Positions 53,677-64,000 of a stretch of DNA of 64,000 nt are shown here, piece by piece. Numbering within the stretch: position 1 is the stretch's first letter; each line of letters starts with the position of its first letter. The stretch comes from Anaspis maculata (taxonomy: Eukaryota > Arthropoda > Insecta > Coleoptera > Scraptiidae). Location: assembly GCA_949128115.1 (NCBI GenBank), contig OX421965.1, positions 10,819,420-10,883,419 of the forward strand, given 5' to 3'. A model generated the notes under the pieces. The model was not told the origin of the DNA and did not search any database. It worked only from the letters and a program-made list of their open reading frames with translations. Position numbers and translations under genes: made by a program.

Positions 53677-55665
53677 CTCGATGAAGTCAGAAGTTTCTTG
53701 GGCTTATGCACATACTACAGGCGATTTGTGAAGAAGTTCGCTGACATTGCTAAGCCCTTGCACAAACTGACTGAAGACCGTGCGCCATTCCTGTGGACCA
53801 AGGAATGTGAAAACTCATTCAAGACTTTGAAGATTGCATTGTGCTCGAGTCCTATTCTGGCATACCCTCTTCCTCAAGGACAGTACATCCTGGACACTGA
53901 TGCCAGCAACAGCGGAATTGGAGCAGTGCTGTCACAACACCAGCAGGGCCAAGAACGAGTAATGGAGTACTACAGCAAGATGTTGTCCAAGCCTGAAAGG
54001 AACTACTGCGTGACGCGTAGGGAGCTACTGGCCATAGTGAAAGCTGTCGATCACTTTCACCAGTACCTCTATGGCCGGAAATTTTTGGTGAGGACTGACC
54101 ACGCTGCCCTGAAATGGCTACTGCAGTTCAAGAATCCCGAGGGACAGTTGGCACGGTGGATCGAGAAACTGCAACAATATGACTTCAAGGTCCAACACCG
54201 CCCTGGAAGAAGTCATGGCAACGCGGATGCTCTTTCTCGAAGACCATGCAACGAAGATTGTAAACACTGCAAGAGGGTAGACCAGCAGAATGGGAACGTC
54301 GAAGTCAAGGCAATCGTTTTCGACACCTCGAGAAATTGGACTACGGCTGAACTCAAGAAGGAGCAGCGTGAGGACCCAGCCATCGGTACGCTTGCTGAAA
54401 GGAAGGAACTTGGCCAGGACAGACCGGAATGGGCCGAGATATCTGGTGAAGGACCCGAATTCAAGGCTCTTTGGGCTCAGTGGCATTCTCTGAGGATAGT
54501 GAATGGGCTGCTGAAGAGAGTCTGGGAGAGTCCTGATGGAAAAAAGGAGATTGTTCAACTGGTGCTTCCCAAGAAAAGAGTGAGAGAGGTCCTGAAGGAG
54601 ATGCACGATGGCGTCACTGGAGGGCACCTTGGTGTGAACAAGACGTTGGCCAAGGTGCGCGAGCGGTTCTACTGGGTGAACTGCCGGAACGACGTGGAAA
54701 CATGGTGTCGCCAGTGCGAGGTTTGTGCGGCCAGCAAAGGACCAAGAAGTCGCAGCCGAGGGGAGCTGAAGACTTACAATGTTGGAGCGCCTTTTGAACG
54801 CATCGCGATCGATGTGGCTGGCCCGTTCCCGACAACGGAAGATGGCAACAAATACATCCTGGTTGCCATGGACTACTTCGGCAAGTGGCCGGAAGCGTAC
54901 GCCCTGCCCAACCAAGAGGCTTCTACAGTGGCAAGGGTGCTGGTGGACAATCTGATAAGCCGCTTCGGAGTACCTCTGGAGCTACACTCAGACCAGGGAC
55001 GAAACTTCGAGTCCCACGTGTTCCAAGGTATCTGTACTCTACTCGGAATACAGAAGACCAGGACGACGCCCCTTCACCCACGGTCCGATGGAATGGTTGA
55101 ACGGTTCAACCGGACGATGGAGCAGCACCTCTCAAAGGTCGTCGACGAGCATCAGCGAGACTGGGATCGTCATCTGCCGATTTTTCTGATGGCGTATCGC
55201 GCTGCCATTCACGACACCACAGGGGAAACACCAGCACGTGTTCTTTTTGGCCGAGAGCTTCGCCTCCCCTGTGATATGCTATTGGGCACGTCGGAGAATG
55301 ATCCTAAAGACATCCCCGAATACGTCGACGACCTGAGGCAAAGAATGTGTGACATCCACGAGTTGGTTCGAAACCGGATTCGAATCGCGACCGACCGAAT
55401 GAAGACCCGTTACGACTTGAAGGCGAACTTCACGGGATTTCAGGCTGGTGACCTGGTCTGGTTGTACAATCCTCAACGCAAGAAAGGAAGGTCTCCGAAG
55501 TTGCATCCGTCGTGGGAAGGGCCGTACACGGTAGTCAAGAGGATCAATGACGTCGTGTACAGAATCCAGCGTGCCCCGAGAGCCAAGATGAAAGTTGTCC
55601 ACCTTGATCGCCTTGCACGTTACTCCGGGAGTAACGATGAGCCTATTCGGGACAAACAGGCTTAA
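53677..55665 (+). pseudogene. Gypsy pol 3' part: end of RT, RNase H, integrase
   Basis: Continues the pol of the 19.5-22.7 kb element. It begins at 'DEVRSFLGLCTYYRRFV' (end of the RT thumb), then RNase H (ILDTDASNSGIGAVLSQ, RRELLAIVKAV, RTDHAALKWL, NADALSR). Next come the integrase H2C2 zinc region (TGGHLGVNKTL, CEVCAASKG) and the core with D at 54811, D at 54991 and E at 55099 (DD35E). The GPY-type C-terminus is WEGPYTVVKRI, then VHLDRLARY. The TAA is at 55663-55665. The palm YxDD block is absent from both halves. Only 11 bases separate the stop from the 3' LTR, so there is no env gene. The frame is intact, but the protein could not reverse-transcribe. Confidence 0.92.
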
Positions 55666-55676
55666 GAGGGAAGCAG
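55666..55676 (+). promoter_or_regulatory. Polypurine tract
   Basis: 'gagggaagcag' directly before the 3' LTR TGTTAC, in the place and composition expected of a plus-strand primer. Confidence 0.75.
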
Positions 55677-55998
55677 TGTTACGAGCGGCGATCTCGAACA
55701 TATAGGTAAACACTCGATGTTTCTGGATCTTTCCTCCATTAGATCGCAGTGTAGAAGTCTGGAGCGATCTCGTGCATTCCAGAGCGTTCGGTATGTGAAA
55801 CCCAATGGGGAGACTCGAACGTTCGATCAAGGCACATCAGTCCACCTTGGCGGAGGCGCAGATTCCAGAACACATGGAAAGCATACGGGTAACGTGTGCG
55901 ATTATTCAGGAATGATCTAGAAACCGCATATGCCAGACCACCATGGAATTTGCTGGAAGCAGACAGAAACTTCGGGAACATTATTTGGAGGCCTTATA

Positions 55999-58596
55999 CA
56001 GGGTGTTTCACGGATGATAGCAAAAAATTTAACTGTGGGTAGATGTCGTCAAAATATGACAAAAACATATATACCATTTTGCAAAGTTCGGCCTAATAAC
56101 GAAGATACAGCCCTCCAAAGTTCACTTTTTTCGGTTTTCCAAATTTTTCAACTCAGGAACGTTTCGACAAATTTAGCTTCAATTCAGCATAAGCTGGTTT
56201 GTCGTAATTATCTATCAACCTGCCAAATTTAGTGAGAATCCAATCAGTAGCGTAGAAGTTATGAGGGGTCACCTTGAGTCAACTTTTCTTCGGATGCTTG
56301 TCTCGGATGCCTCCGGATACAGTGACAAAGTCTCGGGTTCTCGGAACAAGTCAAAGGCAGTTTGGAGTATTCTGAGGGAAGAGTCCGGGGACGCTCCAAG
56401 AATTGATCAGTTCCGCTTGGTCGATGGTGGGGGAAGGGCGGTCTCTGACGTTGGGGCTGTTGCTGAAATGTTTATGGATCAGTTCTCCTTGCTGAACGCC
56501 GCTGGCTGTCGGGCTCCGGGTGGGCGTGGGGTTCCATGTCATTTGTCTAATTTTTTCTTTATTCCCACAGATCCGGGAGAAGTCGGAAGCGTTATCAGCT
56601 CCTTGCCGAATCAGTGGTCTAGTGGGCTGGATGGAGTGCCTTGTGCGTTGTTGAAGAGTGTGGCTCAGGAGGTGTCAGGACCGCTTGCGGAGTTGGTCAA
56701 TGCTTGCTTTTCAAGTGGATATTTTCCGGACCAACTAAAGCACGCAAAGGTCATTCCCATACACAAAAAGGGATCAAAGTTAAGCGCCGTCAACTACAGA
56801 CCTGTTTCTTTGTTGTCTTCTTTTTCCAAGGTGTTCGAGGGCCTGATCTACAGAAGACTCTATAAGTTTTTGAGTGGTAATAACCTTTTATCTGGGACTC
56901 AGTATGGATTCATAGAGGGTCGGTCAACCGAGGACGCATTATTTGAGTCACTATCATGTGTCACTGAGTCACTGGAAAGGGGAAACACCGTTGCGGGTGT
57001 GTATTTTGATTTGTCCAAAGCCTTCGATACGCTTGATCACGAGATCTTGCTTAATAAGTTATATTGTTATGGAATTAGAGGAGTCGCCCTAAGTCTGTTC
57101 AGATCATATTTGAGTGGAAGAACCCACAGAGTGTGTCTAAGGCACGTTTCTAACAATGAGATAGGATATCACTATTCCGATCCTAGAGATTTAGAACAAG
57201 GCGTTCCACAGGGTGCGAGGTTGGGACCACTCTTGTTCAACATTTATGTTAACGATCTCCCTCAAGCCCTCTCAATTCCGTCAATCTATCAGTTTGCTGA
57301 TGATACATCTTGCATAGTGTCGGGTTTAGACGCGGGGACTGCGGCGGCTTCGGGCTCGGGCGCTGTTCGCGAGATGAACTCTTGGTGTAGTGAAAACTCC
57401 TTACTTCTAAACAGTGACAAAACCATTGTATTGCAGTTTAATCAGTCCTCGGTTGTCGGTGGTGAGAGTCTATACATAAAGATGAATTCAAGGTCTATAC
57501 CTGTAGTAGCGGACACCAAGTTTTTAGGGGTTAGGATTGACTCTCGACTAAGATTTGAGCCGCATATCAGGCAAGTCATTTCAAGATTGAACAGCGCATG
57601 CTACGCTATTAACAATATTAGAGACGCTGTCGACATCCACGCGCTCAGAACTTACTACTTTGCCCATGTTGAAAGTGTTCTGTCCTACGGGTTGATCTTT
57701 TGGGGATCTGCACCGGTTGTACTCATGAGGTATGCATTCATCACTCAAAAGCGCATAATAAGATCAATGCTAAAAGTCAATTACAGAGAACCCAGCAGAC
57801 CATTGTTCAGTGCACTGCGGATCATGCCCTTGGCCACCCTCTACATCTACAGGTTATGTATGTTTGTCAGAAAAAACATGTCTTCTTTTTCCACAAATAG
57901 AGACATGTACAACGGTTGCGGCGTCCTGACGCGTCACGCGCACTCACTGAGAATTCCGGCCCACTCGACGGCGTTTTTTGAGCGTAGCGCAAGATACAGG
58001 ATGATAAAGGCCTATGGCGCTCTCCCGGAGTCAATTAGGTCCATTGGCAGCTTGGCGGCCTTCAGGCGTGGGTTGAAGGATTACCTTCAGGACAGGCTGT
58101 TCTATGACTTGCGCGAATTTATTCAGTAGTGGTCGGGCCATATGCTGTTGTCAATTGTTGTACATATGTATATTTTGTATTTATATTTATTTCTTTGTTT
58201 GCTGTTATTTTTTGTGTGTATTTATCCATTTAATTGTAAGACTGACGTGCCACATATACCTGAGTTTGTATCTTATTGGCAAAAATATATACTTACTTAC
58301 TTACTTACTTACTTCTGAATTATTGACCCTCATAACTCCTACACCACTGGTTGGATTCTTCCCAAATTTGGCAGGTTGTTGAGTGATTATGACAAAATCA
58401 GCTTTCACTGAATTAAAGCTAAATTTGTCGAAGCGTTCCTGAGTTACAAATTTTTGAAATCCGAAAAAAGTGAACTTTGGAGGGCTGTATCTTCGTCATT
58501 ATGCCGAACTTTGCAAAATGGTATATAGGTTTTCGTCATGTTTTGACGAGATCTACTCACAGTTAATTTTTTTGCTATCATCCCTGAAACACCCTG
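55999..58596. mobile_element. Palindromic element in the 3' LTR, itself split by a LINE
   Basis: The left end CAGGGTGTTTCACGGATG and the right end (complement of CAGGGTGTTTCAGGGATG) begin arms of about 270 bases (55999-56268 and about 58318-58596). TA was duplicated: the 5' LTR has one fewer TA at the site. The LINE at about 56270-58316 fills the centre. Without it the element would be about 560 bases, a nearly loop-less palindrome. Confidence 0.9.
56270..58316 (+). pseudogene. 5'-truncated LINE with RT ORF (Jockey/CR1-group)
   Basis: The frame runs from inside the palindrome arm (56261) to TAG at 58127-58129. The LINE part starts about 56280 with 'KAVWSILREESGD', then 'GSVISSLPNQWSSGLDGVP', RT motifs 'VIPIHKKGSK' and 'NYRPVSLLSSFSKVFE', 'YFDLSKAFDTLDHEIL', the catalytic FADDTS (57292-57309) and a C-terminal 'YFAHVESVLSYGLIFWG'. 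The endonuclease domain is missing (5' truncation), so it cannot retrotranspose, although about 600 codons are uninterrupted. The 3' UTR ends in a TTAC repeat (58287-58312). Clade placement is from general motif memory. Confidence 0.85.
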
Positions 58597-58793
58597 TATA
58601 AGGCGTCAGCCGGCAGCTCGCGGCAGTAGTGAATTGGATAGCAAGCGGTAACAAGCGAAGTACCTGCGAGATAATTCCAAGTGGATAATTGTTGGCATTT
58701 ATTGTAGTAGTACGCAGAAATAAACAGTGTGTGACGTGTGTTTGAAAAGATCGTCTCAATTATATTCGAACTCGTACGCGAAAAATCGTATCA

Positions 58794-59377
58794 ATACTTA
58801 TGTATCTCGTTATGTACTTTACCTACGACCACTACCGTAAGTGCCGTATACCGCACAACTCGGAACCTAAGTAAGTGCGCCCTTACGCACATCGTGACGT
58901 ATTCTGTAAAGTAAATCGCACAGCGTGCGGTAATAGTAAAGTAAATCGCACAGTTAGGGAATTTATGTTTCTGATGTTGGGGGAATTTTTATCGAAAGAC
59001 ATTCTCAAATAATTCACATTCAAAAATGGGAGCATTTCACGGGAATCTGACGCGTGCCCCGGTAGCACCTTTCACACCGAAAGCATAGGCAAGACTAGCT
59101 GTATATATTCGTAGCGAAGGCATGGCCATAGAAGTGAGATGTATCAACAACAAAATCGTCCAGATTTTTTCCAAGTGAGGGATTTGAGAATTTCTTGATT
59201 AAATTTTAGCTTGCATTTGTAGGGCTAAGTTTTTACCTGATCACAATAATTTTGCGAGATTTATCAAAAAAGATTCAAAATATCAATGCAAGGACTGCCC
59301 GCAGTCAACAACAACTTGGGATCAAGTAGGTGTAAAAATTAGACAGTTACAACAAGCATCAAATGTCTGATGACAGG
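58794..59377. other. Intergenic
   Basis: It contains a small direct duplication of 'gtaaagtaaatcgcacag' (58907 and 58938) and no gene. Confidence 0.5.
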
Positions 59378-59379
59378 TA

Positions 59380-60377
59380 CCGTCAAGTGGGTATTTATGG
59401 GACATTTTTTTCAGTGTTTGCCTTATATCTTTTCAGTGTCAGCCAGTTTTTTTGAGGTGAAAAATACTATAGCTGCGAGTTTATCTAGGCTATCAGATCC
59501 AATGGTCAATTCGCAATTTCAGTATTGCCGTCTATTTTTTTTTTTCGATTTTCTGCTGTCCCATATAACCCTGTACATGGGTCTATATGGGACAGTTTTG
59601 GTTTTTAATGTTAAATGCATTAGAAAAATAGTTTGACCCAAACAAGACTGTATATGGGTTATATGGGACGTCCTTATTCTATAAAAAAAAAATCGGTAAA
59701 AATTTTCCAAAACTGGACCTACAAAATGGCAAATAAAAAAGCGTCCCATATTAGACTTTTTTTATTATAAAATGTAAACAAAAATAACAAAAAATAAATT
59801 CTTGGTCCCTTAGGACATTTCAACACATTTCTTATACTATCAAAAATATTTTTGGCAGGTAAAAGTAAACAAATCCCTCAAAACGCAGGGCAGGTACATA
59901 GGTATTATTAAAATTTAAAAAAAAAACACGCTCACTTCTACCACACCAACAGCCAACAATATAAAGATATAAAAATAAAAAAATATTCATAAGGCACTCA
60001 TATTGAGCATAAATGTTAATACTTAATTAGGAAAAATCTCTTTGTCAAAAGTGTACACACCACTTACAATTGAGGGATGTTTCAAAACATACAAAATTTG
60101 ATCAGTCTAAGTTTTCAATACAATAATTTCTGCGGTACGCCGTTCCCGGTTTGTGAACGTGGTGCCGAGGCATGATATCCGAAAATTTGGATATCTTCAG
60201 TCAAAATTTTACCGAAGCTACATTCAGAAGAAAAATAATGGAAAAGTATACATGAATTTTTTTTCCTTGTTTTTTTTTTCTGTTTGTTCAGTTTTCAATT
60301 AAGATAAGAATTGTTGAATCACATAATTAATTATTATTGTCCACTTTAGACAAAAATGTCTGTTGGAAAAAATAAAC

Positions 60378-60417
<40 letters not shown>

Positions 60418-60832
60418 GCATATGCGTCCCAAATAACCCTGTAAACGTGCATTTTATCAAAATATTGGAAATTAAAAAAAATTTGCACTGCAAAACCAAA
60501 ACAAAACAGTGTGTTGTGTTGTTGAGGTTATGTACAAGAATTTGTTTCATAGGATCGAGATTCTAGCTCTTATACTTCAGGCAGTCCAGATGAGACTCTT
60601 AGCACAAAGTAAAATTTCACTTTTTTTTTTAAATACCGATTTTTTTTTACACTTACTTGATGTTTTTTTCATCGTCTCACCGGCGACTTTGGCGGCCTTC
60701 GGCACTTGTCAGTGCTAGGGAATTTTTTACCACCTCGATTGGTACCCCGGAACCGAGTTAAGGCGGCACATTTGAAAAATTGTAGTAACGTCCCATATAA
60801 CCCGTAATGTCCCATAAATACCCACTTGACGG
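59380..60832. mobile_element. 1.45-kb TIR element, TA flanks
   Basis: 'ccgtcaagtgggtatttat' at the left and its complement at the right, flanked by TA (59378-59379 and 60833-60834). The TIR is about 26 bases and there is no palindromic arm. 'tcccatataaccctgtaca' and 'gtctatatgggac' recur inside. No transposase remains. It contains a (TTA)n microsatellite. Confidence 0.82.
60377..60416. repeat. (TTA)n microsatellite
   Basis: An uninterrupted run of about 13 TTA units. Short Leu- or Asn-rich frames over it are artefacts. Confidence 0.95.
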
Positions 60833-60834
60833 TA

Positions 60835-61849
60835 CTCTGCTGCCTGCCTACCTAAGTTCGATAATTTTCAAATAATTACTATTTATTGCTGTCCAGTATT
60901 CATGTCCCAGTGTTGTAATCCAACTATATCACCACGCCGAACAAATAATTAAATGGCTATAGGTAGGTACGCTTCTAAATACACCTCAGGCCTCGCTTTA
61001 GGCACAGTAAGTGAACACTCAATTTTCAAGAATCGATTTGTGGGTGCTTTTTTTTAGGTCTCGACGAAAAGCGTTGTACAACAGACAACCACCGAGCCAG
61101 CAGACACCAAAGTTTGAAATTGCTATCCGTCTTTGACATTGGAATAATCTGATGGCCGTAAACACCAATCAAAGTACCTCCCCCTTCTCCGATTTACTTG
61201 TAGTTTTAGTTTTCAAGAAGTGTATAATATGCGATACATAATACCTACCTACTATTATTCTTATTTAAATACAATAAAAGTAATCAACTCGATCTAACTT
61301 GCTCTACTTGCTCTAAATTTAGCAAAACCTAGTATCCTATGAACACGGATGACGGCCGCTGACACTGCTATGTGGTGCGTGCTCCTCCTTGTCAAGAGTG
61401 TCAAGGCACACTTCGCACCGACCAATCAACACAATCTGCATACGGCGAGATTTTATTTGAATTTTGAATCAAGGGAGAACTTAAATCGTAGGTATTCCAT
61501 GAAATACGTGGCTTTTTTACCTATAATTTTTGCCGTTTACAATACCACTGGCTACATTTCACGTTAATTATAGCTTTTAAGTCAATATCCACTGTTATTG
61601 TTGATGTAGGACTGTTTTATTACCTTGGATTTCTGAAAATTATTCTGGGCCCCTCACAAAGTTACAATACCGCTTTGGATTGGGGTCGTAGGTAAAGTAC
61701 TGTACATGACACGAGTAGTAAAGCAATTACGCACTCAGGGAGTACTGCAACTTGCTCGCTACACTCGCTCGTGCGCAACTTTTCCCTGCGTGCGTAATAT
61801 GCTACTTACTACTCTTGTTACGTAATGTACTATTACACGCCTGCCAAGT
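60835..61849. other. Intergenic, no gene recognised
   Basis: AT-rich, with an imperfect dyad at 61690-61835 ('gtactgtacatgac..cgagtagtaa' against 'ttactactcttgttacgtaatgtact') and a GC-richer core. TAGGTAGGTAC lies at 60961. Confidence 0.45.
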
Positions 61850-62340
61850 GGCATCTTACACCTCAAATGCAAGGTCCGTACAGTATTCAGCAGTTAGTGT
61901 TCGGACTACCTATATTTTTTTCTAAATAGGTCATTTTAGTCTTTCAGCCCATATAACTCAGAAACCATCACTGGGAAAAAGATTCCGAAATATGTTATTT
62001 TTTTGGTATTCAATTTTTCATACATTCCCTGGATGGTTTTGCCCTGCTTAAAAAATTAGGCAAATGTCATGGTATGAGAAAAATCGATTTTTGGGGATTC
62101 TTCGGGTCATCAAGTAGCAATTTGAAACGTCAAGGAAAAGTACCATTTCGAAGTTGGTGACTTCTAGACAAAACTGTGATACCTCATGTTGAATTGGCTT
62201 TCCAAACATGTAAAACACATCGAAATCCGCACATCTGCTGTCCACGTAACATCCTCCTGAACTGTCACTATGCAAATTGTTAGCAAAATATGGAAATAAA
62301 TTTTGAGTAATTTTCACTGTGTTTTTGCAGACGCTTCAAA
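61850..62340 (-). repeat. Dispersed repeat D, copy 3 (partial)
   Basis: Shares 'gtacagtattcagcagttag', 'ttttgagtaattttcactg' and 'gactt ctagacaaaa' type landmarks with copies 1 and 2. It lacks the part corresponding to 18660-18990 and passes directly into the 62350 palindrome. Confidence 0.78.
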
Positions 62341-62349
62341 TGTAACACC

Positions 62350-63480
62350 CTATATTTTTTTGCATTTTCATGTGTATTATGCCTGGATTTTTGTTTTTTC
62401 AATTGTGGGGCAGTGCTACCAACTAAAAATTGAAAACTGAAAAAAATCGCATATTCACAGTTTTCTTGAAAAAATCGTAGCGGCCTTGCTTTTTAAAACT
62501 AAGAGATGAAGCTTGACATGGTGATAGTCAAGTCGAAGAACAATATCCCAATGTCCTAAAAATTGCGATTTCTTGATACAGGGCGTTCACAAAAAAACTT
62601 CAAACTTTATAATTTTCAAAGTATCATAACTCATTTTTTTTCAAATAGCATGCCCCTAATTTTATAACGTTATCTGACAGCTTTCTTTATCCTCTTTCAT
62701 TTTTACCAGGGGTACCCAACTCTTAAACTCTATTTTTCTCGAGATAATCGGAAATCACAAAATTTCCTATTTTTTGGTTTTTTCTAAAAATTGAGTTGGC
62801 CGTGGTGAATGACATACAAGCCAAATAGTACGCAACTCTCAGTTAGTCAGTCTGGATATTGTCGAACAAAGAAAAATGACTTTACGCGAGAGGAAATAAT
62901 TGATATGATATTCTGGTAATAATCCAGATATCCATGATCCCACCTAGTTTTCTTTTTGCGTCGAAGCCATTTTCTTTGTTCGACAGTATTCAGACTGACT
63001 AACTGACAGCTGCGCACTATTTGGCTGGCCTGTTATTCATCACGGCCAACTCAATTTTTGGAAAAATCAAAAAAAATAGCAAATTTTGCGAAATATTCCA
63101 ATTATCTCGAAAAAAATGAAAGAGGATAAAAAGAACTATTAGATAACGTTACAAAATTAGGGGCATGCCATTCGAAAAAGATTAGTTATGATACTTTGAA
63201 AATTATGAAGTTTTATGTTTTTTTTGTGAACGCCCTGTATCAAAAAATCCAAATTTTTTGACATTGGGATATTGGTCTTTGACTTGACTATCACCATGTC
63301 AAGTTTCATCTCTCAGTTTTGAAAAGCAAGGCCGCTACGATTTTTTTAAGAAAACTGAAAATGCGTTTTTTTCTTGTTTTTAATTTTTAGTTGGTAGCAC
63401 TGCCACACAATTGAAGAACTAAAATACAGGCATAAGACAGTTAAAAAAGTGAAACACGAAAATGCAAAAAAAAAAAAAAA
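62350..63480. repeat. 1.1-kb palindrome
   Basis: 'ttgcattttcatgtgt' (62361) pairs with its complement near 63453, and 'gtagcggccttgctttt' (62478) with 'aaaagcaaggccgctac' (63322). A tight inner dyad at 62815-63050 includes 'attgtcgaacaaagaaaa' and 'ttctttgttcgacagtat'. The right flank has 'gggacaccctgta' (63528-63540), but no matching CAGGGTG is seen at the left, so the ends are uncertain. Confidence 0.85.
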
Positions 63481-63839
63481 AAGTGTTCTACTAAAAAAAA
63501 ATTGACGTTTCGTTAATCCCGCAAAATGGGACACCCTGTATAGCTGAAAATAATTTGAGGTTATAGGTCTCATCAAACCATATAACTTTTCTTTTACATC
63601 TTTTTCTCTATCTTGAACGGTAAGACCGCTATGGGATAATTACACTAGGATGGACCACCCTGGTACAACTAAACTGCTCCACAATGAAGTTGTCGCCACC
63701 AAAAAAATGGCTTGACTTTGACGGCCAATAACTTTGGATTGCCGAAAGTGATTTCCATTCTGTTTGTTGCGTTTACAAGCTCAATATATCCAACAGATCC
63801 TGTAATTGTGAATATCAAGAAACTGCATGTATCATTTAT

Positions 63840-64000
63840 ACAGGGTGATATGTAAAAAGGTGAAAAATTGCAACAACTTCATTGAACCCCCATTTGCGAA
63901 AGAAAAAAATCTCAATTTCTAAAGTGAGAATCATGAAGTGTGATGCCTTGTCTCGGAACGGTTTTGGAATTACCGAGATTGGAGGTCTTACACAGAGTAG
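63840..64000. mobile_element. Left end of a further CAGGGTG element, cut by the window edge
   Basis: TACAGGGTGATATGTAAAAAG at about 63839 has the same terminal pattern as the palindromic elements. Its partner would lie beyond the window. Confidence 0.5.

Larger units (their letters stand above)
55677..58793 (+). mobile_element. Gypsy 3' LTR, split by a nested insertion
   Basis: The LTR parts are 55677-55998 and 58597-58793, matching the 5' LTR except for about a dozen changes and a 7-base insertion near 58731. The final GTAACA has become GTATCA. The insertion (55999-58596) lies within the TTATATAA that forms the probable TATA box. ATAC follows at 58794-58797. Confidence 0.92.

Noticed and set aside
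54118..54915. 265-codon minus-strand frame
   Set aside because: Antisense shadow of RNase H and integrase.
55666..55676. Envelope gene between pol and the 3' LTR
   Set aside because: Only 11 bases separate the pol stop from the LTR, so the element is an env-less retrotransposon.
60299..60566. Asn-rich and Leu-rich frames on opposite strands
   Set aside because: Produced by translation of the (TTA)n microsatellite.

Overview
This is a repeat-saturated piece of animal nuclear DNA, almost certainly from an insect. It contains an intron-bearing gene with GT-AG junctions, TA-flanked Tc1/mariner-type elements, a Ty3/gypsy LTR retrotransposon, several LINE fragments, a tRNA-derived SINE, hAT-type MITEs with 8-bp duplications, and a ~347-bp satellite. 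The frequent TAGGTACCTA-type microrepeats suggest an insect order such as Hemiptera or Lepidoptera, but the order cannot be fixed from this sequence alone. There are no bacterial genes, rRNA genes or CRISPR arrays.

Only one host gene is recognised with confidence: phosphoserine phosphatase (PSPH), minus strand, four coding exons between 16552 and 7800. All junctions and phases agree and give a 223-residue protein with every HAD motif. Its third intron (7895-15352) holds nested inverted-repeat elements, a SINE, MITEs and a LINE tail. Weaker gene candidates are an exon series at 2609-3622 (+), a GC-rich model at 51855-53340 (-), a THAP-like pseudogene at 34460-34964 (-) and a possible first exon at 47382-47576 (-).

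Layout: 0.4-1 kb mariner-type transposase relic; 2.6-3.6 kb unknown exons; 3.77-4.89 kb long palindrome; 4.9-7.6 kb inverted-repeat element with a broken ORF and a pogo-like MITE; 7.8-16.6 kb PSPH; 17.1-17.9 kb inverted-repeat element; 18.66-19.5 kb dispersed repeat; 19.5-22.7 kb 5' LTR plus gag-protease-partial RT; 24.8-26.3 kb palindrome; 28.4-31.8 kb Tc1-like element with an intact DD34E transposase; 32-37.6 kb MITEs, THAP relic, LINE fragment; 39-50.3 kb satellite and a segmental duplication; 51.9-53.5 kb GC-rich candidate gene; 53.7-58.8 kb the rest of gypsy pol and a 3' LTR containing nested insertions; 59.4-60.8 kb TIR element; 62.3-63.5 kb palindrome; 63.8 kb start of another TA-flanked element.

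The most interesting theme is a set of otherwise different, mostly palindromic elements that share TA flanks and a CAGGGTG-like terminus. The only intact transposase in the window lies inside an element with the same terminus (28575-31649), so one enzyme may have mobilised all of them. A second puzzle is the gypsy element. Its two halves lie 31 kb apart, its outer LTR edges carry the same 4-bp flank, and about 75-80 codons of RT are missing at the break.
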